DNA of 64,000 bases, from positions 62,001 to 126,000 of the forward strand of contig DATIBD010000098.1 in assembly GCA_035457705.1 (NCBI GenBank). The letters run 5' to 3'. The position numbers and the translations under genes are program-made. Source of the stretch: DASPGQ01 sp035457705 (GTDB lineage: Bacteria; Acidobacteriota; Vicinamibacteria; Marinacidobacterales; SMYC01). Shown one piece after another: positions 7,495-16,065 of the stretch. How positions within the stretch are numbered: the stretch's first letter is position 1; each line of letters starts with the position of its first letter. The notes beneath the pieces were generated by a model. It was not told where the DNA came from. It searched no databases and worked only from the letters and a program-made list of their open reading frames with translations.

Positions 7495-10155
7495 TCACTC
7501 GGTTCTGAGGGCAACGACGGGGTCGAGCTCGAGAGCCCGTCGAGCGGGAAGGTAACCCGCCAGCAGGGATGCCGTGGCCAGGACGCCCGCGAGAGCCACG
7601 AACGTGGTGGCGTCGAGCTGCACCACTCCGAAGAGGTGGCTCGCCATCAGGCGGCCCGCTCCATAGGCGAGCAGGAGTCCGGCGACGATCCCGAGCCCCG
7701 TGATCCGAACCGCCTGGCCCACGGTGAGCTTCAGGACGTCCCCCCGGTCGGCCCCCAGAGCGACGCGGACCCCGATCTCGTGGGACCGCCTGCTCACCGA
7801 GTAAGCAATGACTCCGTAGATGCCAACTGCGGCGAGCACCAGAGCGATGAGACCCAGGATGGCCATCACGCTCGCCGCATAGCGAAGCCCGATCGTCCGC
7901 TCGGCAAGCATGCGGCGCATGGTCATGACAGTGAAGAGAGGCTGATCGGGATCGATCTCGCGCACGATTGCGCGAACCGCGGGGGTCACGGCCTCCGGAT
8001 CTCCGCGAACACGAAGGGCGAGGTGCATACCTAGACCAGGGGCTTGCTCCATCGGCACGTAGAACGTCGCGCCCGGTACTCCCAGAAACCAATCGTGGAG
8101 CACTTCACCGGAGACTCCCACCACCGTGAGCCAGTCGGCGTCCTCGTCGCTCAATATTCGAAAACGCTTTCCCAGCGGATCCTCGCCCGGCCAGAACCGC
8201 TCGGCGAACCCCTGGCTTACGATCGTGACCGGGCGGGTATCGGCCCGGTCACCGCCGTCGAAAGTCCGTCCCGAGAAAATGGGAATGCGCATCGTCTCGA
8301 AAAAGGAATCCGTAGCGACGCGGTACTGGACGTGCGGTCTCTCGGTGGGGTTCTCGGCGGGCCGGCCCTCGATCTCGATATAGCGCGACGTGTTGCCCCC
8401 GCTCGAAGGAAGTATGTTGACGCAGTCCGCGGAGATGACCTCTGGAAGCTGGCGCGCGCCTTCCACGAGCGCACGGTAGAACTGGAGACGCGACTCTTCC
8501 TCTTCGTACTTCGTTTCGGGAAGGGCCACCTCCATGGTCATCAGGCCATCCGGGTCGTACCCCTGGTCCGATCGCGTCAGCCGTATCGCTCCCCGAATGC
8601 TAAGGCCCGATGCCACGAGCAGCATCAGGGTGAGCGCGACCTCGGTGACGACGAGCAAGCTCCGCCCGCGTTGACGATCTCTTCCCTGCGAGCTCGCGCG
8701 GCCTCCTTCCTTGAGCGAAGCCGTCAGGTCGGGACGGGACGCGCGCCAAGCCGGGAGGAGTCCGAAAACGAACGCCGTCACGAGGGCTACCGCTGCCGTG
8801 AACCCGAGCGCTCGCCAATCGAGGTCGATCTCCTTCCAGCCGACCACGAACCTCTGGATGTTCGCCGGCATGCTCGTCCGCAGGATCTCGATGCCCAGCC
8901 ACGCGAGGGGCACGGCGAGAAGAGCGCCCAGAGCCGCGAGCCACAGGTTCTCGGTAAGGAGCTGCCGCATGATCCGGTAACGCCCCGCTCCGAGCGCTTG
9001 CTGCAGGCACAGCTCCCTATGACGCTCGCCCCCCCTCGCCATGAGCAAATTGGCCACGTTCACGCACGCAATGAGGAGAACGAACACCGTCGTCGCTTGC
9101 CACATGGCGAGAAACGCGGGGGCCCCGATGTCGACCACGGCCCGCGCCAGGGCCATCGCCTTGACACCGCGGCCCTCGTTGGTCGACGGGTACTCCCGTG
9201 CCAGACGCTCGGAGACCAGCTCGAGCTCCGATTGAACGTCTTCCACGGTTGTTCCCTCCCGCATTTTTCCGATGACGGTCAGATAGTGGCTTTCTCGATT
9301 CGCCGCCGTCTCGGCGTCGAACCACAGAGGTGCCCAAACGTCGGTGCCGTAGGGGTAATCGAAGCCCTCCTCGGCCACCCCAACCACGTCGTATCGCTCG
9401 CCGTTCAGAAGTATGGCGGTTCCCAGAATCGACGAGTCATTTCCGAATCGACGCGAGAAGAGCTGGTAGCTGATGACCGCGGTCTTGGCACCAAACTGAT
9501 CTCGATCCGCGCCGAGAGTGCGCCCTAGATAAGGCTCGACGCCGAGAACGTCGAGGAAGCCGGGCGTCACCAAGGAGCCCTGCAGCTTCTCGGGCTCGCC
9601 GACGCCGCTCAAATTCACGTCCCACCACTCCATCGCCACGAGGTCATCGAACCCTGTCGTCTGTTCCTTCCACGACAGAAAGTCCGCGGGCGAGGCGTTG
9701 GTTCGATCCCAATCGCGTGAGGGATCCGTCTGCCAGACCATCGCGAGGCGGGCGATGTCCGGTATGGGAAAGGGGCGCAACACGAGGGCATCCACCATCG
9801 AGAAGACGGCGGCGTTGGCACCGATACCGAGAGCGAGCGTCACGACCACGATGGCGGTATAGCTCGGCTCCCGCAGCAGCCCTCGAAGGGCGTGCTTCGA
9901 ATCCCGGAGCAGGCTTCTCATCGTTCCGTCCCTTCTACGTTCGCGCTTTCGACGATGCCATCGGAAGACGTAATGGCTGCCAATCTCGAACGCTTCGAAC
10001 CAATACCAGAGATGCGCCTCGAGCCGGCCTCGTGCTCGCTCGATCTCCCGGTGCTCCTCGGCAAGGTCGCCCAGAATCTCCTCGGAACGGTCGCTCTGCC
10101 GAACGACTCGGGCCAGCAGAGCCTCAGCGAGTCGAGGGGGGTTAGGTGCTCTCAC
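7495..10155 (-). CDS. Duplicated MacB/FtsX-type ABC permease (ADOP family)
   Basis: This very large permease of 886 residues has an N-terminal prefix domain (about 1-60: PPRLAEALLARVV, ILGDLAEEHREIE). Two copies of the MacB periplasmic core plus FtsX unit follow. The first opens with ALRGLLREPSYTAIVVVTLA and LGIGANAAVFSMVDALVLRP. The second FtsX region is near the end (IGLIALVLAAVGIYGVIAYS, SHEIGVRVALGA). This is the acidobacterial duplicated orphan permease type, which has no ATPase in the same operon. I prefer the GTG at 10155 because it overlaps the padR-like stop as GTGA with a GGGAAAG sequence upstream. An ATG at 10191 would add 12 residues. Confidence 0.92.
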   Translation of the reverse strand: MRAPNPPRLAEALLARVVRQSDRSEEILGDLAEEHREIERARGRLEAHLWYWFEAFEIGSHYVFRWHRRKRERRRDGTMRSLLRDSKHALRGLLREPSYTAIVVVTLALGIGANAAVFSMVDALVLRPFPIPDIARLAMVWQTDPSRDWDRTNASPADFLSWKEQTTGFDDLVAMEWWDVNLSGVGEPEKLQGSLVTPGFLDVLGVEPYLGRTLGADRDQFGAKTAVISYQLFSRRFGNDSSILGTAILLNGERYDVVGVAEEGFDYPYGTDVWAPLWFDAETAANRESHYLTVIGKMREGTTVEDVQSELELVSERLAREYPSTNEGRGVKAMALARAVVDIGAPAFLAMWQATTVFVLLIACVNVANLLMARGGERHRELCLQQALGAGRYRIMRQLLTENLWLAALGALLAVPLAWLGIEILRTSMPANIQRFVVGWKEIDLDWRALGFTAAVALVTAFVFGLLPAWRASRPDLTASLKEGGRASSQGRDRQRGRSLLVVTEVALTLMLLVASGLSIRGAIRLTRSDQGYDPDGLMTMEVALPETKYEEEESRLQFYRALVEGARQLPEVISADCVNILPSSGGNTSRYIEIEGRPAENPTERPHVQYRVATDSFFETMRIPIFSGRTFDGGDRADTRPVTIVSQGFAERFWPGEDPLGKRFRILSDEDADWLTVVGVSGEVLHDWFLGVPGATFYVPMEQAPGLGMHLALRVRGDPEAVTPAVRAIVREIDPDQPLFTVMTMRRMLAERTIGLRYAASVMAILGLIALVLAAVGIYGVIAYSVSRRSHEIGVRVALGADRGDVLKLTVGQAVRITGLGIVAGLLLAYGAGRLMASHLFGVVQLDATTFVALAGVLATASLLAGYLPARRALELDPVVALRTE

Positions 10156-10478
10156 CAGCTCTTTCCCAGCATAGATTCCAGGCCGCTCCACAAGCTCTGG
10201 ATGGCCTTCTTCGATTCCCTCAGGGCCTTGACGCCAGACACCGTCACGCTGTAGTAGCGACGGGCTCGACCTCCCCGCTCCCGCATCGGCTCGCCGAACC
10301 AGGAAACCAGGTATCCTTTTCCCTCGAGCCTCTCGAGCACCGTGTAGAGGGCCCCTCTAGCGACGTTCTTTCCCGTGCGCTCGTGAAGCTCCTTGCGGAT
10401 GGCCACCGCGGAGGCCTCTTCTCTGAGCCGGAGGACGGCGAGAAGCGCCATTTGCTCGAGAGCGCCAATCATCTTCAC
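10152..10478 (-). CDS. PadR family transcriptional regulator
   Basis: This 108-residue winged-helix regulator shows the PadR pattern: an N-terminal helix (GALEQMALLAVLRL), the recognition region ending RGALYTVLERLEGKGYLVSW, and a wing with arginines before YYSVTVSGVKAL. It overlaps the downstream permease gene by 4 nt, so the two are translationally coupled. PadR-permease pairs of this kind are characteristic of Acidobacteriota, where the regulator is presumed to repress its own operon in response to a ligand. The ligand cannot be read from sequence. Confidence 0.93.
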   Translation of the reverse strand: MKMIGALEQMALLAVLRLREEASAVAIRKELHERTGKNVARGALYTVLERLEGKGYLVSWFGEPMRERGGRARRYYSVTVSGVKALRESKKAIQSLWSGLESMLGKSW

Positions 10479-10554
10479 CCCGATACGCTCCCGTCGGGAA
10501 GAAAGTTCACATTGTAGGCAAAATAGTCGAATTCGAGCCTGACGCGAGAAATCG

Positions 10555-11004
10555 TTATTTCTCAGATGTTTGGTAATGGCGGGCCCAGATTCCGATCTCC
10601 TTGGCCACAGTGCCCGCCACCCGCTTCCAGGTCACGAACGCTCCGGCGAGCGCCGTTTCCGACTCATGAGCCTGGCCTCCGGTCTCGACGCGGTAGGTGA
10701 GAATGTAACGGCTCTGGTAGTGGGTCTGCTTGAGCTCCCCTCCGTAGTTGTTCTCGCCCGTGGGGCTCACTTCGATGCGGCGATCGAGGACGGTGACGAG
10801 GACGTCGGCCTCCGCTCTCTCGTCGGCATTGACCAGGTCGACTCGCTTCTGGATCTGCTCCCGGATGTCACGCACCGAGTCCGAAAGCTCCTTGACTCGC
10901 TTCCGGTCGCCTTCCTCCACGGCTCCGGAGTCGACTCTGACGAAAACTCGGGGCGTCGCCGCCTCCTGGGCGGCGTACAGGAAAAGCGCAAGAAGAATCT
11001 TCAC
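10555..11004 (-). CDS. Secreted hypothetical protein
   Basis: This 149-residue protein has a short hydrophobic leader (ILLALFLYAAQEA) that could be a signal peptide. The mature domain carries a charged helix (EGDRKRVKELSDSVRDIREQ), then alternating beta strands (ADVLVTVLDRRIEV, YILTYRVETG). It starts with GTG at 11004. No family is recognised. It is transcribed away from selD, with about 120 nt between them, and in the same direction as the padR-like gene but 76 nt upstream of it. Confidence 0.65.
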   Translation of the reverse strand: MKILLALFLYAAQEAATPRVFVRVDSGAVEEGDRKRVKELSDSVRDIREQIQKRVDLVNADERAEADVLVTVLDRRIEVSPTGENNYGGELKQTHYQSRYILTYRVETGGQAHESETALAGAFVTWKRVAGTVAKEIGIWARHYQTSEK

Positions 11005-11110
11005 CTACCCAAGATATCACGCGCTTTCATTCCTGACGAAGGGTGGTCATTTTGGAGCCCGGCAAACGCCGCGCCGTCTTCAGCACCAGGGTTTTCTCGA
11101 AACGCTGGGA

Positions 11111-11116
11111 TAGAAT
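11111..11116 (+). promoter_or_regulatory. Candidate -10 element TAGAAT for selD
   Basis: TAGAAT lies 8 nt before the GTG start of the selD fusion gene, and no Shine-Dalgarno is visible. This would place transcription start at or next to the start codon, implying a leaderless transcript. No convincing -35 was seen. Confidence 0.35.
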
Positions 11117-11124
11117 GTTCCCGC

Positions 11125-13380
11125 GTGGGCAAGTCGCGAACCGAGCTCGTCCTGGTTGGAGGCGGGCACACCCACGTGCAGGTCCTTCGCCATTTCGCCA
11201 TGGAGCCGCTCCCCGATACGCATATCACCGTGGTTCTCGACCGGCCCGTGGCGATCTACTCCGGCATGGTGCCGGGATTCGTCGCGGGACAGTACCGAAT
11301 GGACGAGCTCGAGATCGACGTGATCCCGCTCGCGCGCCGGGCGCGGGCCCGCGTCATCCTGTCGCCCGCGATCCGGGTCGACGCCGCGGCGAATAAGATC
11401 CACGTCGCCGGTCGTCCGCCCGTACCCTACGATCTCGCTTCGTTCGATATCGGCTCGACGGTGGCTGGCCTCGACTTGCCGGGGGTTCGCGAGCACGCCC
11501 TTCCCACGAGGCCCATCGCCGAGCTCGTTCGCCGCATCGGCACGCTGACAGAATCGGCGAGCTCTCCGTATCGGGTTCTCGTGGTCGGAGGCGGAGCCGG
11601 CGGGGTCGAGCTCGCCTTCACGATCTGGGAGCGGCTGGGTGCCCGTCAGGATGAAGGAATCCGGGTGAGTCTCGTCCACATGGGTGACGACGTACTTCCC
11701 GGCTACCCGAAAAGCCTCATCGATCGGGTGCATCGCAACGCCGAGTCCCGAAGGATCGACTTCTATCCGAATCGCCGTGTGGTCGCTGTCCGCCCGAGCC
11801 AGGTCGAGCTCAACGATGGGGAGCGCCTTACCTTCGACGCGCTCGTCTGGGTCACGGGCGCCGTGAGCCATCCTGTGTTCACCGCATCGGACCTTCCGAC
11901 CGAGTCGAGGGGGTTCGTGCGGACGCGCTCCACCCTTCAGATCGAGGGGTTCGACGATCTCTTTGCGGTGGGAGACTGCGGGACGCTGGTGGACTATCCC
12001 AACACTCCCAAGGCGGGGGTCTACGCGGTTCGGGAAGGGCCCTATCTCATCGACAACCTGCGCGCCGCGATCGCAGGAAAACCGTTGCGGCCGTATCGCC
12101 CGCAGGCCGATTTCCTCACGCTCCTCAACCTCGGAGACGGTTCCGCGCTCGGGGCGAAATGGGGCGTATCGTTCGAAGGCTCGTGGGTCATGCGCCTCAA
12201 GGATCGCATCGACCGAGCCTTCATGGAGAAGTTCCAGGTGCTCGACGACGAGGGCGCGATGACCGATGCCTTCAACGCGCTTCCCGACATGTCGAAGCAG
12301 ATGGAGATCCTGTGCGGAGGCTGCGCCGCGAAAGTCGGGCAGAGCGTGCTCGATCGTGCGCTCGGCCGGCTCGAGCCTCGGATCCAGGACGACTCGGTCT
12401 TGCTGGGCCTCGAAACTCCGGACGACGCGTCGGCTTACAGAACTCCGGCCGGGGACACCGTCGTCGCGAGCGTGGATGCGTTTCGGGCCTTTCTTGACGA
12501 CCCGTACCTCGTCGGACGCGTCGCAGCAGTAAACGCCCTGTCTGACCTCTACGCCACCGGCGCCTCTCCGCGCTACGCGCTCGCGATGATTTCGATCCCC
12601 AAGGAGGCTTCGGACGACGATTCCGAGGAGATCCTCTATCAAGTGCTCTCAGGGGCGCGCGCCGTGTTCGATCCACACGGAGTCACTCTTCTTGGCGGTC
12701 ACACGACGACCTCGACCGAGCTGGTGGTCGGTTTTTCCGTCGAAGGCTACGGGGACCCGGTGTCCCTTCTATCGGTCGACAAGCTCGAGGCGGGCGACGA
12801 GCTCCTGTTGACGAAACGGCTCGGGACTGGCGTCGTCCTCCATGCCGACATGAAGGGCCGTGCCAAGGGACCGTGGCTGAAAGCGGCGATCGAATCGATG
12901 CTCACCGAAAATGGCGAGGCGGCGCGGATCGCATCCGAGATAGGCGCCCAAGCAATGACCGATGTCACCGGCTTCGGTCTCGCGGGACATCTCGCGAACA
13001 TGTTGCGCGCCAGCGGAGCCAGCGCGGTCGTCGACGTAGCTTCCCTCCCCGCTCTACCGGGCGCGCTTTCTCTCTTGAAGCAAGGATTTCGCAGCACTTT
13101 TCACGAAGAGAACGCGAAATGGCGGAAGGGCCTCGTCGTCCAGCCGGAGGCCGCGCATCACCCGGCCTTCGAGCTTCTCTTCGATCCGCAGACGTCCGGC
13201 GGCCTCGCCTTCGGCCTTCGGCCGGACAAGGTCGACGAAGCTCTCGAGCGCCTCGACGAAGTTTCCGTCATCGGTCGAGTGACCGAGCGGCGATCGGACG
13301 GGGCGCTCATCGAAGTCGTCAACCGCTCGACGAGCTCCGAGCTCCAATCGGAACGAGCTCCCAGCTCCCCCGCCCGGTAG
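11125..13380 (+). CDS. selD: Selenide, water dikinase fused to an FAD/NAD oxidoreductase domain
   Basis: This is a 751-residue two-domain protein. Residues 1-385 are a pyridine-nucleotide-disulfide-type oxidoreductase: the FAD-binding start is LVLVGGGHTHVQVL, the second Rossmann motif VLVVGGGAGGVELA, and the flavin-site segment LFAVGDCGTLV. From residue about 390 it is SelD, with active-site Cys400 and Lys403 in LCGGCAAK. Later come DDASAY, LLGGHTTTSTE and TDVTGFGLAGHL. SelD makes selenophosphate from selenide and ATP for selenocysteine or selenouridine. The fused flavoprotein is a known variant and may supply reduced selenium. The catalytic position is Cys, not Sec. The GTG start is chosen because the conserved domain begins right after it. 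Confidence 0.93.
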   Translation: MGKSRTELVLVGGGHTHVQVLRHFAMEPLPDTHITVVLDRPVAIYSGMVPGFVAGQYRMDELEIDVIPLARRARARVILSPAIRVDAAANKIHVAGRPPVPYDLASFDIGSTVAGLDLPGVREHALPTRPIAELVRRIGTLTESASSPYRVLVVGGGAGGVELAFTIWERLGARQDEGIRVSLVHMGDDVLPGYPKSLIDRVHRNAESRRIDFYPNRRVVAVRPSQVELNDGERLTFDALVWVTGAVSHPVFTASDLPTESRGFVRTRSTLQIEGFDDLFAVGDCGTLVDYPNTPKAGVYAVREGPYLIDNLRAAIAGKPLRPYRPQADFLTLLNLGDGSALGAKWGVSFEGSWVMRLKDRIDRAFMEKFQVLDDEGAMTDAFNALPDMSKQMEILCGGCAAKVGQSVLDRALGRLEPRIQDDSVLLGLETPDDASAYRTPAGDTVVASVDAFRAFLDDPYLVGRVAAVNALSDLYATGASPRYALAMISIPKEASDDDSEEILYQVLSGARAVFDPHGVTLLGGHTTTSTELVVGFSVEGYGDPVSLLSVDKLEAGDELLLTKRLGTGVVLHADMKGRAKGPWLKAAIESMLTENGEAARIASEIGAQAMTDVTGFGLAGHLANMLRASGASAVVDVASLPALPGALSLLKQGFRSTFHEENAKWRKGLVVQPEAAHHPAFELLFDPQTSGGLAFGLRPDKVDEALERLDEVSVIGRVTERRSDGALIEVVNRSTSSELQSERAPSSPAR

Positions 13381-13414
13381 ACCGCCCGGCGCGAATTCAG
13401 TGATGTGAGTTGAG

Positions 13415-13639
13415 TTGCGCTACGATTTTCGACAAGGTCTCGGATGTGCGCTTCTTCTTACCGGCGGCCTCATGGCCCTCGCCGGGCTTCTTACCCTGAG
13501 CGGGCTCGTACCCGTCGAGCTCGAGTTTTTCCGCATCGACATCGACACCCGTTCGAAGAAGATCGTTTGGACGGCCGGCTTCGCGGCGACCGCCCTCGTC
13601 GGGTACCTCCTGCTTCGACGTCGGGCGACGAACGATTAG
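13415..13639 (+). CDS. Small two-helix membrane protein
   Basis: This is a possible 74-residue protein with two hydrophobic helices (LGCALLLTGGLMALAGLLTL and TAGFAATALVGYLLL). They are separated by a polar loop and followed by a basic tail. The only start covering both helices is TTG at 13415, and the upstream sequence shows no good ribosome site. The gene begins 34 nt after selD and could be co-transcribed. No family is recognised. Confidence 0.5.
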   Translation: MRYDFRQGLGCALLLTGGLMALAGLLTLSGLVPVELEFFRIDIDTRSKKIVWTAGFAATALVGYLLLRRRATND

Positions 13640-13721
13640 CCTTTCCTCGACCGCGATTCTCCTAGGCCCCGGGCGCCACGTGACAATCCGAACCGAAGCT
13701 CGGTTCCCGAGCTGGTTTGTA

Positions 13722-14684
13722 TTAGCGCGACGAGATCTGCGCGTCGACCCAGTCCTTCGTCTCACGGGCGCTCGAAAGAAATTCCTCGACCGAACCCGCC
13801 GGGATCCACTCACTCCCAAAGCTCTTGAGCGGGATATCGTACTCGACGTCCGTAGAGAATCCCTGGGACATGGTGAGGACGAAGAAAGCCGATAGCCCGA
13901 GAAGAGCTCCCGAGGCGCCGAGCGACCACCATCGGCGCCGACCTGGGCTCGCCGACGGAATGATACTCAGATGGCCGTAGATCAGAAGCGCTAGCAACAC
14001 TCCGGAGCCGAGATAGAGGAACACGAGGCCGACATCCTCCCAAGACGTGACGAACTGCGCATACTCGCTTGCCGGGACGGCGAGCACCATGACCGCGCTC
14101 GCGAGGCAGGCGATGGCCCAATGGCGAAGGAAGTCGAAGCGATGGGTGAGAAGGCGGTTCGCGAAGGCCCAGGTTCCCGCCCAGAGCCCAAGACTCATCA
14201 GCGCCATGACCGGGGGGCCGAAGACTTCGGTCCAGGCCGAAGCCGAATAGGCCGTCAGATAAGCGTCCGCAAGAAACACGCCCAGACTGCCGAGCACGAC
14301 CAATGCCGCGAGCCGACCATCTTTCAGCTTAGAAAGGAGCTCGCTCGAGTGATGGGAAAGCAACTCGGCGGGCGCGACGAGATGGTCTGGTCTCACGAAG
14401 CGAATCATGGTCTCCCCGAGACGCATCCGCAGACCGGATTCGATCGGAATCTCATTGACGCGGCGGCCATCCTCGACGAGCCAGGATCCATTCAGGCTGT
14501 CGAGATCGCAGGCTACTGGCGTTCCGCTTTCGTCCTCCCGCACCACCAGATGCACCGGCGAGACGAACCGATCCTCGAGGATGACCTCGTTCGAATAGGC
14601 TCGACCCACGTATAGGGGAAAGCGATCGAGGCGGACGCGCTCCCGCACCCGCCCGCGGCGGTCCAGAACCTCGACCAACAGCAT
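13722..14684 (-). CDS. FHA-domain integral membrane protein
   Basis: This 320-residue protein has an N-terminal FHA phosphothreonine-binding domain. It shows the ordered FHA motifs: LYVGR, VSPVHLVV and DLDSLNGSWLVEDGRR. About five transmembrane helices follow, from LAALVVLGSLGVFLADAYLT to GALLGLSAFFVLTM. The C-terminal tail ends in a short acidic/amphipathic segment. Its ATG shares one base with the upstream protease stop (TGATG), so translation of the two is coupled. The longer open frame that extends to 15098 is only a shadow of the protease gene. I infer a membrane complex in which the FHA domain reads Thr phosphorylation. A Ser/Thr kinase is encoded at 32.7 kb, but no link is shown. Confidence 0.85.
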   Translation of the reverse strand: MLLVEVLDRRGRVRERVRLDRFPLYVGRAYSNEVILEDRFVSPVHLVVREDESGTPVACDLDSLNGSWLVEDGRRVNEIPIESGLRMRLGETMIRFVRPDHLVAPAELLSHHSSELLSKLKDGRLAALVVLGSLGVFLADAYLTAYSASAWTEVFGPPVMALMSLGLWAGTWAFANRLLTHRFDFLRHWAIACLASAVMVLAVPASEYAQFVTSWEDVGLVFLYLGSGVLLALLIYGHLSIIPSASPGRRRWWSLGASGALLGLSAFFVLTMSQGFSTDVEYDIPLKSFGSEWIPAGSVEEFLSSARETKDWVDAQISSR

Positions 14685-15958
14685 CACTCGCTCCCGTTCC
14701 AGGCCACGGAACCCATGTACCAGCGCACCAGCGCCTCCGCGTTGCCATAGCTCACGCCGGACGCGAAGAGCGCCGTCTCGAGCCCGATGAGGGGTTTGCC
14801 GACAATCGCCGCCTTGAACACCAGGTCGTAGAGCTCGGGCAGTTTCTTGTAGCCTCGAAGGCAGAAGATGGTCTTGAAGGCCAGGTCGCGCTCCCGGATG
14901 GTTCCGGCGTGACAGCGGAACTCTGTTACCTCGCTCTCTCCGCCGCCCATCCCGTGGTAGGTCCGTTGAAAATCGTCCGTGTAGAGTGCATCGAACTGGA
15001 ACCGGTTGAGCTCGTCGCTTTCGATGAGCCGGTGGTAGAACCAGAACCGTCCCGAAACCAGCTCGTCGGAAATGAAGATGTAGTCGACCGTCGAGCACTG
15101 GTGATCCACGGTTTCGTAGGCTACGCTGTCTTCCCGATAAGCATCAGCCCAACAGTTGAAGAAGGCTGCCGGTTGGGTCGGTACCGAAAAGGCCCCCAGC
15201 GTAATGGTGGGAGGCGCACTCTCAAGAAGGACCGAATAAAAGTTGCGCTGGTAATCGTCGATCTGGTCGCGCACCAGGTCTAGCAGAGACGCCGGCGTCT
15301 CGAACTCGTCTGTCCAGGAACGATGGACGAGAGCTACCGCTCTCTCGACCGGGACCAGGAAGCTCACCTGCTCTCCCGCGCTCGATACGTTGATTCCGAC
15401 CACCCGTCCATCCGCAGTGATCGCCGGACCTCCGCTCATCCCGGGATTCAGCGAGCCCGTGAAATGAATTCGCCGGTCGAGCGAATGCTTGAGAAAACCG
15501 TTATAGGTTCCCTCGACGATGTTGAGACCGAGGTCGAGCGGGTGCCCCATGGAGTAGAGGCGAAGTCCCTGCGGAGCGTCGACGTCGCCGAGAACAAAGT
15601 GAGCGGGCGTCGAGATGTCGGCCTTGACGAGGGCTAGATCGTGAGCAACGTCGACGTTGAGAACGCTAACCGGCACTTCCTCGTCGTCGGTGCCCACGAA
15701 GTGCGCCTGGTACCGCTCCGGGTGCTGCACGACTTGCGATATCACATGGTAGTTCGTGATCAGATGTCCGTCGGGGCTGACGAAGAGACCAGAGCCGATG
15801 GACGCCTTGGCAGCGGACCCCGACTCCTTGACCTCGATTTTCACCACGCGTTTGGAGAAACGATCGAAAACGAGCTCGGTTGGGGGCGGCAGATCCTGTG
15901 AGCCTGCCGAAGCAGACAGAAAGAGCGAGAGGAAAGCGCCGAGCCGGGAGTGTGGCAT
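14684..15958 (-). CDS. Trypsin-like serine protease with unknown Cys-containing C-terminal domain
   Basis: This 424-residue exported protein has a signal peptide of about 20 residues (LGAFLSLFLSASAGSQ). An HtrA/S1C-like protease domain follows, with His71 in TNYHV, Asp107 in AHDLALV and Ser175 in NPGMSGGP. There is no PDZ domain. Instead residues about 215-420 form an unrecognised region with several cysteines (FNCWADAY, DHQCSTVDY, EFRCHAGT, IFCLRG). The start at 15958 is chosen because the signal peptide begins there and an AAAAGG sequence lies just upstream. A longer frame to 16060 lacks support. It is coupled to the downstream FHA membrane protein and divergent from an S9 peptidase gene. 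Confidence 0.88.
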   Translation of the reverse strand: MPHSRLGAFLSLFLSASAGSQDLPPPTELVFDRFSKRVVKIEVKESGSAAKASIGSGLFVSPDGHLITNYHVISQVVQHPERYQAHFVGTDDEEVPVSVLNVDVAHDLALVKADISTPAHFVLGDVDAPQGLRLYSMGHPLDLGLNIVEGTYNGFLKHSLDRRIHFTGSLNPGMSGGPAITADGRVVGINVSSAGEQVSFLVPVERAVALVHRSWTDEFETPASLLDLVRDQIDDYQRNFYSVLLESAPPTITLGAFSVPTQPAAFFNCWADAYREDSVAYETVDHQCSTVDYIFISDELVSGRFWFYHRLIESDELNRFQFDALYTDDFQRTYHGMGGGESEVTEFRCHAGTIRERDLAFKTIFCLRGYKKLPELYDLVFKAAIVGKPLIGLETALFASGVSYGNAEALVRWYMGSVAWNGSE

Positions 15959-16065
15959 GGAGGACCTTTTATCAATGATACACCCCCAACGCCCTGGAAC
16001 CACCCGCGAGAGGCGGAATGAGTCATAATCTCTCGGGGCACGAGGGATTCGAGGAGGCAAATAGA

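Noticed and set aside
8044..9528. 494-codon plus-strand frame opposite the first permease
   Set aside because: Antisense shadow of the permease, whose motifs are intact.
12301..12336. Selenocysteine (UGA) in SelD
   Set aside because: The active-site codon is TGC (Cys400); no in-frame TGA is present.
11080..12642. 520-codon minus-strand frame opposite selD
   Set aside because: The plus strand carries complete oxidoreductase and SelD motifs; the antisense frame reflects GC-rich codon bias.
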